A stretch of DNA of 59,892 nt from Tannerella sp. (GCA_031271805.1 JAISUX010000052.1:1-59892); one strand, 5' to 3'; numbered from the stretch's first letter, positions 37,891 to 46,421 are shown. Notes: a model not told the origin generated them from the letters alone. A program made the numbers and translations.

Positions 37891-38892
37891 TTATTCCCGA
37901 AAAACATCGTGCAAATCAAGTATTTTCGAATCATATCGACTTACGGCAAGTATGCCGACACCGCCCTGTATGTTTGTATAGATGCGTACGGGTTCGGCAA
38001 AACCGAAGGTTGACAGGCTCGCCATATCAGCGGCATCGACGGCTGTCTGCATCGACGTCAGGTAGTTGTAGTACGATTCCGTTATGGCATACAACCTTAT
38101 GCGGCGGGCCAATCCCGGCTCAAAATCGTATGCGACGCTCGATTGAGATTCCCTGACAATCAGCGCATAACGCTGTCCGTCAATCAATTTGTCAGTAAAA
38201 GCGCGTCCGCCCTGACCGCCTATTTCGTTGCCTCCGAACAGCCCATCAACGACCGAGACCTGTTCCTGAAACACGGGATCCGACGAATAATCAAAATTAC
38301 CGGCAACTTCAATCTGTCCGGGATTCGGGTTATCTATCCGCACAAAATAGAAATCTGCAATATCAGCGGCATCGGTAAACGTTATACGGTAAGTAATTTC
38401 CATCGTTGGAATTTCACCAAAAGTGCCGTCCTCAAGAGTTCCTAAGCTCTTATGGTCATATATCAATCTGTAAGAAACGTCGATAGCTTCAATCGCCGGT
38501 TTCTTCGGAACGGTTTCTTCCGCCCAGACTTCGCCGTATTTTGTCGTGGCTCGGACTTTTATTTTATCGCCGGTTTCAGGCTGATAATCCGACATATAAA
38601 CGCCGCCGCCATAGAAAGAATCGTTCGTCGTCCAACGCATTTGTTCGCGCAGGTCGCCGTTGACAAATAGATAGACATCAGCATCCTGCACAACTTCGTA
38701 AGGGTTTGTGTCGGTAAAAAACTTGGTGCGACTGATGCTTACCATTACGCTTGTATCTGTCGTAACAACGCCATTCATAACAAGTTCAGGCTCAGGGCGA
38801 TAACTTTCGAGACTGATATCCTTGTAACAAGAGAAAAATATCAACGCGAGTACGGCGAAAAGTAAGTATTGTTTTGTTTTCATTGCTTTCAA
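37891..38892 (-). CDS. DUF4249-family lipoprotein (second copy)
   Basis: Lipoprotein of 333 aa with lipobox LIFFSC (Cys22). DUF4249 features include SLESYRPEPELVMNGVVTTD and VQDADVYLFVNGD near the start and LYAITESYYNYLTSMQ near the end. Its start codon overlaps the stop of the upstream TonB receptor by 4 bp, so the pair is translationally coupled. Compared with the first DUF4249 protein it is 50 aa longer and has a normal short signal peptide. Confidence 0.85.
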   Translation of the reverse strand: MKAMKTKQYLLFAVLALIFFSCYKDISLESYRPEPELVMNGVVTTDTSVMVSISRTKFFTDTNPYEVVQDADVYLFVNGDLREQMRWTTNDSFYGGGVYMSDYQPETGDKIKVRATTKYGEVWAEETVPKKPAIEAIDVSYRLIYDHKSLGTLEDGTFGEIPTMEITYRITFTDAADIADFYFVRIDNPNPGQIEVAGNFDYSSDPVFQEQVSVVDGLFGGNEIGGQGGRAFTDKLIDGQRYALIVRESQSSVAYDFEPGLARRIRLYAITESYYNYLTSMQTAVDAADMASLSTFGFAEPVRIYTNIQGGVGILAVSRYDSKILDLHDVFRE

Positions 38893-41330
38893 AATTTATA
38901 AGTGTATGAAATAGATGGGATTATCGGAAATAGCCCTATAGTTTGGAATTTGGGGTCGATTTTCTTTTGATATGTATCCGAATACATTGAAGTGGTGCGT
39001 ATTACAATGGGATTAAGCCGGTTATACACATTCCAGACGCTGATATTCCATATTCCGGTACGACCTTTTTTGAGTGTCAGATAGATATTCAGCCCCAAAT
39101 CAAGTCGATGATAGGCAGGCAGGCGCACGTTATTTCTCGTTTCGTAATATCTTACCCAGTCTTCCTGAAACGGGTTTGTTGGTGCGAGCGATTGGTCGAA
39201 ACCGTTGACAGTGAAGTCCATATAATCTTCGAGCGCAAGCGTCAAACGATTACCCGTTACATACGTCCAACCGCCGTTAAGTTCAAACTTTGGATTGAAT
39301 TTATAATTGGCTGTAATGTTGATTTTGTGGCGATTGTCATATTTCGAGGGGAAACGTTTACCGAGGTTGATTTCGGCAAATTGGCGGTCTGACCACATCA
39401 GACCATAGCTGAACATACCCGTCAGCTTGCCGTTGGTCTTCTGAACCGACCATTCGGCGCCGTAAGCCCGTCCGCTGCCGGAAGTCAGTTTGTCGTCCCA
39501 GCTAACCGAAGCCGGCATAAAGGTATAGCCTTCTTTGTATTCGAGCAGGTTGCGCATACGTTTGTAAAACGCTTCCGCCGTAAACAAGTAGCCTGCGGGC
39601 AACTCATAATACATACCTGCCGAAAGTTGGTCGCTTTCCAAGGGCTTGAATTTGCTGTTGACCGGCATCCAGAAATCGGTTGGCAGGCTGATATAGCTGT
39701 CGCTTATCTGCTGTACGAACTGATTCATGCGCGAATACGAGGCTTTCAGACTTAACCTTTCCGAAAGCGCTGCACGGATGGATAAACGCGGCTCAAGCGT
39801 CCGGTAAGTTACGCCATCGACGCCGAACATACTCAGCCTCAATCCCGCATTTATTCGGAAAACACTCGAAAGCGTTCGGTCGTATTCGGCATAAAAAGCT
39901 GTTTCATTGGCTTTTATCTGTTCGCCATTATTGCTATTATCCTGCACTATGCCGTCGATGCCACTTGTCTGTATTCTGTTCATTTCGGGCAGGAAACTGT
40001 GATGGCTGTAAACGGCGCCAAAATTCAGATGCTGCCTGTCCGACAGCCGATAATCAAAATGCACGCCGACGTTCAAGTCGTTTATCCCGTTTTCGGTGGT
40101 TTTGTTTGTTGTACGTTCCTCATAATCAACATCATCTTTTGCATTTTCGCTCTCAAAGATATTTTTGCGAAGCAATGAGGAATAATGCGTGAACGATGGA
40201 GTAACCGACATACTCAATTTGTCGCTGAAACGATATTGCCAACCCGCAGAGACGAGCATATTTCCCCAGTTCATCCGCGTAATATTCTCATCTACAAAAT
40301 ACATCTCATTGTCCATAAATTTACGCTCCCCGATTTTGAAATAGTCGTTGCCGTAATAAAAATTCACATAAGCCGAACTGCTGGAATTGAAACGGTGATT
40401 GACTTTCAGGTTCACATCGGTGAACGAATACTGTCCGTATGTCTTTTTCCCTTCGCTTTCCTGCTGTTTGTTCATAATCGCCAGTCCGGGCGCCGACAAC
40501 GCTTCGAGCCACGAACGGCGCACCGATGCGGCAAACGATGTCCGGTCTTTTACAATCGGACCGCTGAAATTCAGATTGCCCGAAGTAAGTCCGAGCGTTG
40601 CGCTGCCGTGATAGCGATACATATCCCCGTCTTTGGTGCGCACATCAAGCACACTTGACAGCCGTCCGCCATACCGTGCCGGAAACGATGATTTATAGAA
40701 CGTTACATCGCGCACAGCCTCAACGTTGAACGCTGAAAACAGCCCGCCCAAATGCGAAATCTTGTAAAGCGGTATGCCGTCGAGCATATACAGATTTTCG
40801 TCTTCGTTACCGCCGCGCACATACATTCCCGCCAGTCCTTCCGTGCCTGCCGATACACCCGGCTGCGTTTGCAGGGCTTTTATCACGTCGGCTTCGCCAA
40901 AAACGGTCGGGATACGCTTTATATCTTCGCCCGACACCCGTAATGTACCCATCTGTGGCGTTGTCAGTTCGTCCGTCCTGCGGCTTGTGACCGTCACTTC
41001 GTCTAACTGCATCTCGGAACGTTCCAACAATATAGTGAGCCTCGAACTGTTCGTAACCTCTTTGATTGTAAGGATTCTTGAAGTGTAACCGATATGGGTG
41101 ATTCGCAGTTGCAGATCGCGCGAAGGCAGACGGAGACTAAAATGGCCATTCTCGTCGGTTGATGCGCCGTGTCGCGTTGTTGTCTCATAGACATTAACAT
41201 CCGCCAACGGCGTCATATCAATCCTATCGTAAACGTAACCATGCACAACGACAAGCGTATCCGCCTGCGCCGCTACTGCGATATTCGACAAGAAAAAGCA
41301 TAAAGTCAAAAGAAAAATTGCTCGTAACAT
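38889..41330 (-). CDS. TonB-dependent receptor (second copy, no STN domain)
   Basis: Outer-membrane receptor of 813 aa from ATG 41330; an upstream in-frame ATG at 41399 would lie above the promoter. The signal peptide MLRAIFLLTLCFFLSNIAVAAQ leads to a carboxypeptidase-regulatory-like domain (VHGYVYDRIDMTPLADVNVY). The plug (QTQPGVSAGTEGLAGMYVRGG) and a barrel ending YTYKF follow. Unlike the receptor at 33037 it lacks an STN domain, so it is probably regulated in another way. Substrate unknown. Coupled to the DUF4249 gene. Confidence 0.88.
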   Translation of the reverse strand: MLRAIFLLTLCFFLSNIAVAAQADTLVVVHGYVYDRIDMTPLADVNVYETTTRHGASTDENGHFSLRLPSRDLQLRITHIGYTSRILTIKEVTNSSRLTILLERSEMQLDEVTVTSRRTDELTTPQMGTLRVSGEDIKRIPTVFGEADVIKALQTQPGVSAGTEGLAGMYVRGGNEDENLYMLDGIPLYKISHLGGLFSAFNVEAVRDVTFYKSSFPARYGGRLSSVLDVRTKDGDMYRYHGSATLGLTSGNLNFSGPIVKDRTSFAASVRRSWLEALSAPGLAIMNKQQESEGKKTYGQYSFTDVNLKVNHRFNSSSSAYVNFYYGNDYFKIGERKFMDNEMYFVDENITRMNWGNMLVSAGWQYRFSDKLSMSVTPSFTHYSSLLRKNIFESENAKDDVDYEERTTNKTTENGINDLNVGVHFDYRLSDRQHLNFGAVYSHHSFLPEMNRIQTSGIDGIVQDNSNNGEQIKANETAFYAEYDRTLSSVFRINAGLRLSMFGVDGVTYRTLEPRLSIRAALSERLSLKASYSRMNQFVQQISDSYISLPTDFWMPVNSKFKPLESDQLSAGMYYELPAGYLFTAEAFYKRMRNLLEYKEGYTFMPASVSWDDKLTSGSGRAYGAEWSVQKTNGKLTGMFSYGLMWSDRQFAEINLGKRFPSKYDNRHKINITANYKFNPKFELNGGWTYVTGNRLTLALEDYMDFTVNGFDQSLAPTNPFQEDWVRYYETRNNVRLPAYHRLDLGLNIYLTLKKGRTGIWNISVWNVYNRLNPIVIRTTSMYSDTYQKKIDPKFQTIGLFPIIPSISYTYKF

Positions 41331-41333
41331 ACC
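41302..41333. repeat. Copy A of a duplicated gene-start segment
   Basis: This 32-bp segment covers the start codon and first codons of the TonB receptor and is 28/32 identical to 41884-41915, the start region of the small lipoprotein gene. Confidence 0.5.
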
Positions 41334-41368
41334 ATTATTTTTTGTTCTTTTTTTAGAATATATCGCCG

Positions 41369-41399
41369 CGAAAATAAACAGTGCAGTAAAGTCCGCCAA
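41369..41399 (-). promoter_or_regulatory. Promoter of the second TonB/DUF4249 operon
   Basis: On the minus strand TTGG (41396-41399), a 19-bp spacer and TATTTTCG (41369-41376, one mismatch to TAnnTTTG). The spacer contains the arm GTGCAGTAAAGT of an inverted repeat. Confidence 0.5.
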
Positions 41400-41460
41400 C
41401 TCTTTTACGTATTATTATGTATATATAACATTCATTTTCAAGGCCAAACTTTACTTGCAC
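41381..41460. promoter_or_regulatory. Inverted-repeat pair flanking the -33 box, possible operator
   Basis: GTGCAGTAAAGT (41381-41392) and ACTTTACTTGCAC (41448-41460) are inverted copies that differ by one extra base, 55 bp apart. One arm lies between the -33 and -7 boxes and the other lies upstream of -33. This arrangement suits a repressor with a DNA loop, or two regulator dimers. No invertase gene is nearby. Confidence 0.45.
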
Positions 41461-41491
41461 CGCTATGACGAGCCTTTCAATATTCAATCTC

Positions 41492-41911
41492 TCATTCCTG
41501 CAACTTAATCAATATATGGTTAGGCTCGATAAATCCCGAATAGTTAATATCACGGACTTTGCCGTGATATATGCCTTCAAAATCCAAATGGATCATCCCT
41601 TCTTCGGGGCTTTCTGTTTCGATAACATCAACCGTTAATACGGTTTTCGCCTCGCCAGTTATCACATTTTCAAATGTCAGCACAGCCTGTGGTTTAGCAA
41701 TGCCGCGCGACACAAATTCGACGCTCTTATTCTTCAACGTATCCCCATTATAAACCATCGTTAATTTCCGGTCATAAGGAGAGCCATCTCCATAAATCCC
41801 TTCAATATAGCCATACGGATGATTATACTGACCCGGATCATCGATATCATTATCGCCACAGGATACCAATAATGAAATAAACAAACTCAATAAAAAAATT
41901 TCTCGTAACAT
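41492..41911 (-). CDS. Small lipoprotein, unknown function
   Basis: Lipoprotein of 139 aa (MLREIFLLSLFISLLVSC, Cys18). The body (YGYIEGIYGDGSPYDRKLTMVYNG, SVEFVSRGIAKPQAVLTFENV) resembles the calycin-like DUF4925-type modules of Bacteroidetes lipoproteins, but it is short. I cannot assign a function. The signal peptide and its DNA resemble those of the neighbouring TonB receptor, as if the start had been duplicated. Confidence 0.6.
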   Translation of the reverse strand: MLREIFLLSLFISLLVSCGDNDIDDPGQYNHPYGYIEGIYGDGSPYDRKLTMVYNGDTLKNKSVEFVSRGIAKPQAVLTFENVITGEAKTVLTVDVIETESPEEGMIHLDFEGIYHGKVRDINYSGFIEPNHILIKLQE

Positions 41912-41915
41912 ACCG
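41884..41915. repeat. Copy B of the duplicated gene-start segment
   Basis: 28/32 identical to 41302-41333. The first 12 bases on the coding-strand side, spanning the start codon (GGTATGTTACGA), are identical. Confidence 0.5.
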
Positions 41916-41966
41916 TAATTTAATGTGTTAGGTTTAAAATATTCGTAATACTTCTTTGATATTTCA

Positions 41967-42050
41967 TCATTTCTTTAACTTTTTCACCAATAGCCATATT
42001 AATCCTATTACCAATAAAACGGCTATTTCAAAAATACTCAAGTTCATCAT
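41967..42050 (-). CDS. Possible 27-codon small membrane protein
   Basis: A short frame starts ATGATG at 42050 and ends TGA at 41967. It encodes MMNLSIFEIAVLLVIGLIWL followed by LVKKLKK. One transmembrane helix with a lysine-rich cytoplasmic tail is a typical small-protein layout. It fills a 346-bp gap between two annotated starts that otherwise shows nothing. The ribosome-binding site is unremarkable, and there is no homology evidence. Confidence 0.35.
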   Translation of the reverse strand: MMNLSIFEIAVLLVIGLIWLLVKKLKK

Positions 42051-42072
42051 AACTAAACATGTAATAAAATGA

Positions 42073-42258
42073 CTAATTTTGGAAGTACCCGACAAGCAAG
42101 TTATTTCCGCGAGATATTCTGACCTGATATAGGTCGTGCACATTCGGAAGCATTACGTCAACGACATAATTGCTGCCGATTGAGGAGACAGATTCACTGA
42201 AGACAGTGTTTCCGTAAGAATCCGTAACAGTAAGTAACGTAAAAAATCGTTTCTTCAT
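42073..42258 (-). pseudogene. DUF3244-like remnant, signal start joined to domain end
   Basis: Frame of 61 codons from ATG 42258. MKKRFFTLL looks like the first third of a signal peptide. It runs directly into TVTDSYGNTVFSESVSS and YQVRISRGNNLLVGYF, which match the second half of DUF3244/secretion-tail-like beta-sandwich domains. The hydrophobic core, cleavage site and first strands are missing, which suggests an internal deletion. The longer start at 42312 only adds a non-conserved extension. Confidence 0.5.
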
Positions 42259-42405
42259 TTTAAATAAAATTATGTTGTTAAAAAAACCGCCGCAAAGGTC
42301 GTACAGCGACAATTATCGTCCAAATAATCGCGTCCAAAATTTGTCCAAAATGTTATTTAGCGGGATTTTCGGATGTCCAAAATTTGTCCAACCCGAGGTT
42401 GCAGG

Positions 42406-44151
42406 CTACAGATTCTGTATATAGTCAGCGATTGCCTTGCTATAGTTATCACCCTTATTTACAGAGCCAAAGACCCGTTCGGCAAGACTTTTCAGGCGCA
42501 TACCTGCGGTTTTTCTATTTGCGCTGACGATCCGAGTTATTTGCGGCTGGGTCAGTTGCGCTTTCAGCAGGTAAGCCGTTTGGATATTTTCACGTGTCAG
42601 GTCGGGTATTTGTTTCAAGCGTGAATAAAACTCGGGGTAGAAGTTGTTAACAGTTTCAAACAGTAAGTCATGGTCAGAGTCCGGTACTTTATCGGTTGCC
42701 GTATGAAGTTTTTTGACAATCTCGCTTTGCAGCATCAGGTTCTTAGCATTTTCTTTTTCGTTTAAAAATCCCGTAATCAGCGCATTAGTGGCATTCAGCA
42801 GATCTTTTTGCAGGCTGATGGTTTCACTGTCGCGACGATCGGTCGATTCGAGACCGATTTCCAGTTCTTTCAGCCTTTGCCTGTTAGTCTCGATCTGTTC
42901 TGTCGTAAGGCTAAACTTCATTTGGGTGATGTCTGCAAAGAACTTTTCCATATTGATGATGCGTTCTCGTGCTTGGCGTCTTTTGTGATAGATATATCTT
43001 ACGAACAAGACAGTAAGAACGACTATGCCCAGCAGCAGATAGGCTATATTTCGCTGACGAGACGCTGCCCGTAATTCAAGCAGGTTGTTCTCTTTTTCGA
43101 TTTGTTCGTTATCAAATAACGCCTGCATCCTTTGGACGGTTTCCGAATGTGTATGATCTTCAATCGAGTCGCGCAGAATTTCGTATTCCTTCTGGAAGCG
43201 GGCATAATCAGTCCATTGTTGATTTTCTCTGTGCAGGTGATATAAATAATAGTAAGCTGCTGCTTTAGTACGTATGCTTACCTCAGGGTAGTTTGCCGCT
43301 TTTTCAAGATAGTAAAGAGCGGAATCCGTTTGTCCCATTTCTTTATATACTTTGCCCATAACAAGATAGACCGGACTAAAGTCGCGCCTGCCGTCATCTG
43401 ATTTCAGCGCCTCGCGTACATAATTATATGCTATATCAGGATTTCCTTTAAGCAACTGCACTCCCGCCAATTCGTTAAGCATAAACGCTTTATTCAATGG
43501 CGGAGCAATTCGCAAAGCTTTTTCGTAATATGCGATTGCGCTGTCCAACTGTTTAAGCACACTGAAAGTCCGCCCCAAATCTCTGAATATAACTGATAGG
43601 CTGATGGTATCATCCATTTCCACCAAATACTGTTCAGCCTTTTTCATCTGTATCAATGCCTCTTCATAAGCATATTGATAATTATATAGCATACCGAGAT
43701 TGCTGTGAATACGCGCCAAAAGCGCCAAATCCTGATATTTTTCCGCCAAAGGCTGCGCCTTGAGGTAGTACTCCTGTGCCTCTAATACCTGCTGCAAATA
43801 GTGCTTTACCCGTCCCAAAGTATAATACGCCGTCATCATCCGCTTCGGATCGTTATGCTGTTCAAAATAATTTACAGCGTGGCGGATGACCGAATCGGAA
43901 GTGTGGGGAAGATAGTTTTTGTCCCTCGCCTGAGTTATCAGCAGGCAGTAAAGGGCGTTGTCACGAGCTGACAGACTTTCGGGCGCAGTGATGCTGTCAA
44001 GCAGCGTCAGTGCGCTGTCGGGACGGCTGTTCATCAGCCGTTCGGCTTCGACAAGTATCTTCATTTCACGTCCTCCCCCAACACACGACACACATAGCAA
44101 ACAGCCTATAATCAGACATATAACCGTAAAAAATCTCTTTTGCCTCATCAT
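42406..44151 (-). CDS. Membrane-anchored TPR protein with C-terminal HTH-like domain
   Basis: Protein of 581 aa with lipobox-like start (LLCVSC, Cys23) and about seven tetratricopeptide repeats (about residues 65-340, for example MMTAYYTLGRVKHYLQQVLE and AIAYYEKALRIAPP). A transmembrane helix (about 368-388, AYLLLGIVVLTVLFVRYI) and a coiled coil follow. The C-terminal segment (about 530-560, LTQPQITRIVSANRKTAGMR) looks like a divergent helix-turn-helix. This layout is common in Bacteroidetes one-component regulators: TPR outside, DNA-binding inside. Its target may be the adjacent AT-rich lipoprotein or propeller genes. Confidence 0.75.
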   Translation of the reverse strand: MMRQKRFFTVICLIIGCLLCVSCVGGGREMKILVEAERLMNSRPDSALTLLDSITAPESLSARDNALYCLLITQARDKNYLPHTSDSVIRHAVNYFEQHNDPKRMMTAYYTLGRVKHYLQQVLEAQEYYLKAQPLAEKYQDLALLARIHSNLGMLYNYQYAYEEALIQMKKAEQYLVEMDDTISLSVIFRDLGRTFSVLKQLDSAIAYYEKALRIAPPLNKAFMLNELAGVQLLKGNPDIAYNYVREALKSDDGRRDFSPVYLVMGKVYKEMGQTDSALYYLEKAANYPEVSIRTKAAAYYYLYHLHRENQQWTDYARFQKEYEILRDSIEDHTHSETVQRMQALFDNEQIEKENNLLELRAASRQRNIAYLLLGIVVLTVLFVRYIYHKRRQARERIINMEKFFADITQMKFSLTTEQIETNRQRLKELEIGLESTDRRDSETISLQKDLLNATNALITGFLNEKENAKNLMLQSEIVKKLHTATDKVPDSDHDLLFETVNNFYPEFYSRLKQIPDLTRENIQTAYLLKAQLTQPQITRIVSANRKTAGMRLKSLAERVFGSVNKGDNYSKAIADYIQNL

Positions 44152-44171
44152 TTAGTAAAGTATTTTCGGCG

Positions 44172-44179
44172 CAAAGATA
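44172..44179 (-). promoter_or_regulatory. Promoter -7 box of the TPR regulator gene
   Basis: Minus-strand TATCTTTG followed by C, 20 bp before the start codon. No -33 box is recognised; the rest of the 146-bp gap is AT-rich without clear structure. Confidence 0.45.
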
Positions 44180-44297
44180 AATCATAATTTGGAATTATAA
44201 AAATATTTGTAGAATCAAGAGTAATTTTTATATATCTTCTTACAGTAAAATTTCATAATAAAATGTTATAGATCTAATTAATAAACACCGTATTTAT

Positions 44298-45455
44298 TTA
44301 TTCTATCTTTTTTAAAATCATTTTGACCAATACCGGATTATCATCAAATTGTAACGCCTTTATTTTAGTGATTTTCTCATCCGGCAAAAATCCGGACACA
44401 TCCGTTTGTATCGTTATTTCATCTTCCGGATTCATGTATGCAATCAACGTATCTCCCGAAAAACACAAAAAATTCATGTTTGCGGCAAATAAATCATTTA
44501 CGAATTTCCCTTCTTTTACCTGTCTCGTTCGTTTGTCGTATATAGCCTCATGTAATTGTGAACCAAGCAGATATGAAAATTTTATATACGTCTGATTTTC
44601 AATTATATTCTGCAAATAATACGCTTTATTGGGAGATGACTGGAAATACTCTAATGTCTTTTCTACATTTTGACGGTTAAAATCAATATCCGGCTTCATA
44701 TCCTCGAAATCGAAGGCATAATGAGGCGCAAAAGAACTATCGGATAAGGCATAAATGGTATCGCTAAAAATGTAGTGATACAAAAGCGTGCCATTATATT
44801 CGTTAAATGGGCGTTTCGTATCAAAATATGTACCTCCGTTAGGGAACATTACGGGATCATATTGAAAAAATCTCTTAAATTCGCCGTTATCAAGTTGCAT
44901 TAACAGGTTGTAACACAGCTATTCATCGTCATAATGAAATTTTGAAGTATGATACAACCGGTATCCGTTATCAAGGATGATAAAGTCGGCAAACGGACGT
45001 TCGGTATCGTTCTTTAGTCTTTCTATAAAGGCGCCGTCATAACTAAATTTAACAAAACTGTGGTAATTATCAACCATCCAAACCTCTTTTCGTTTCTTGT
45101 CCAAGGCCGAATTATGGGGATATGAAAATTCTCCCGGGCCGCCGCCTCGACTTCCTATTTTCACTTTAAAACGACCGTTGCCGTCAAAGACATACACCAA
45201 CTCATCTTTCTCATTTTGAATGAAATAATCGCCGTCAATACACAATTTCTTGATGCCGGCAAGCAAACAGGATTCGGTAGTCTCAAGAAAAGCGAGATCC
45301 ATTGACTGTATTATATCGGATAGCAGCAAGGTGTTCTCACTACTTGGATGAAGATAAATAACACCGGTCTCTTTCAAACCGCCCGCGTTATCCTTCGCTG
45401 TTTTTGTCGAGCAAGATATTGCTAAAATGCCCAGTATAATCAACAAATACTTCAT
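44298..45455 (-). pseudogene. Six-bladed beta-propeller lipoprotein interrupted by one amber codon
   Basis: Lipoprotein start MKYLLIILGILAISC (Cys15), then propeller-like strands (CLLAGIKKLCIDGDYFIQ, GRFKVKIGSRGGGPGEFSYP) up to codon 178. A TAG at 44919-44921 follows. The same frame then continues without a shift (LCYNLLMQLDNGEFKRFFQYD) to 44298. Together this is 385 codons, the usual length of Bacteroidetes 6-bladed propeller proteins. A single C-to-T change (CAG to TAG) explains the break. TAG is a normal stop elsewhere here (EF-G paralogue, the 45630 lipoprotein, the M64 peptidase), so recoding is unlikely. Without suppression only a half-propeller is made. Confidence 0.75.
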
Positions 45456-45495
45456 AACATCATTTTTTTATGTTCAAATTACATTATAATTTTCG

Positions 45496-45527
45496 CAAAG
45501 GTAGTGCGGAAATTATTATTGTCCAAA
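45496..45527 (-). promoter_or_regulatory. Promoter of the propeller gene
   Basis: Minus strand TTTG (45524-45527), 20 bp, TACCTTTG (45496-45503); 41 bp before the start. The intact promoter suggests the amber mutation is recent. Confidence 0.6.
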
Positions 45528-45555
45528 ATTTTTTACATTTTTTACAGCATTATTT

Positions 45556-45586
45556 TTTGTTATCTAAAAATATTGCCGTATCTTTA
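45556..45586 (+). promoter_or_regulatory. Promoter of the AT-rich lipoprotein gene
   Basis: TTTG (45556-45559), exactly 19 bp, TATCTTTA (45579-45586). It is back to back with the propeller promoter, leaving 28 bp between the two -33 boxes. Confidence 0.55.
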
Positions 45587-45629
45587 CAACGTTTTAAACT
45601 TTAATTATTCACTAATAATTTAAAATGAT

Positions 45630-46421
45630 ATGAAAGAAATTATTCTGTATTTATTACTAATCCCCGTTGTCGGAATTATGTTTTCATGTAATATGGACAC
45701 CGATATGTATGAGAAAGATGGGGAAAATCAGGACTATGTGTGTGAATATGATGGCGCACGTCCTTCGGATTCTTATGATTATAAGATTGTTCCCGGTACG
45801 GCGGAATGGTCAAGCCTAAAAACCGGCGAAGAAATGGTTGAAGCATGTCAGGTACCTACTTCTTTACTAACAAGCATGTCAACACAAGCGCTTGTTCAAG
45901 CATTATGGGAATACCCTTTATATCTTGACGTATTGCACCGATATGAATATCAATTTGATTTCGATTCGTTTGCCGCCGACAACAATGCTTATAAAGAACT
46001 TATAACAAGAAAAGACGCAGGTAAAGCGGTATTAGACAGGTTGTACTATGTACAATACCCTGTGGAAGATGAATTGGTAAGCCGTTACAAGTTTTTGGAA
46101 TTAACCCTTGCGCAAACAAAATTGTTATCCACACTTACTGAAAAAGAAACGAAAGTGCTGATTGAAAAGGTATTGCAAGATGACAAACTTCAGTTTTCCG
46201 ACAAATCGAAAAGCGGCTATGTGTTAAGACCTGTTTCTTGGCTGTTAATAGGGCGAACATTGATTAATGCGGAATATCAGCCGTTTATGCAGGAAGTTAG
46301 CAATGATAAACTGTTGGATTCATATCTTAACGATAAGAATTTCGTTTATCTTGGTGGATTGTATGAAGACATTGCCGAAAAGATAACCTGTTTCGCAAAA
46401 GATTTTATCAACTATAAATAG
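45630..46421 (+). CDS. AT-rich lipoprotein of a Bacteroidetes-specific family
   Basis: Lipoprotein of 263 aa (MKEIILYLLLIPVVGIMFSC, Cys20). After the acidic linker comes YDYKIVPGTAEWSSLKTGEE, then ACQVPTSLLTSMSTQALVQA and LWEYPLYLDV. This N-terminal pattern recurs in Bacteroidetes lipoproteins of unknown function. The DNA is clearly AT-rich (hand count of 46141-46200: 21 G+C of 60), unlike the glycogen or GH51 genes, which suggests acquisition. It stands alone and is divergent from the broken propeller gene. Confidence 0.7.
   Translation: MKEIILYLLLIPVVGIMFSCNMDTDMYEKDGENQDYVCEYDGARPSDSYDYKIVPGTAEWSSLKTGEEMVEACQVPTSLLTSMSTQALVQALWEYPLYLDVLHRYEYQFDFDSFAADNNAYKELITRKDAGKAVLDRLYYVQYPVEDELVSRYKFLELTLAQTKLLSTLTEKETKVLIEKVLQDDKLQFSDKSKSGYVLRPVSWLLIGRTLINAEYQPFMQEVSNDKLLDSYLNDKNFVYLGGLYEDIAEKITCFAKDFINYK

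Noticed and set aside
41381-41460. Invertible promoter (phase-variable switch)
   Set aside because: The inverted arms are only 12-13 bp, differ by one base, one arm is inside the promoter spacer, and no invertase gene is near; an operator pair is more likely.
44919-44921. Reassignment of TAG to glutamine
   Set aside because: TAG ends at least three other intact genes in the window at the expected places, so the code appears standard and the propeller TAG is a mutation.
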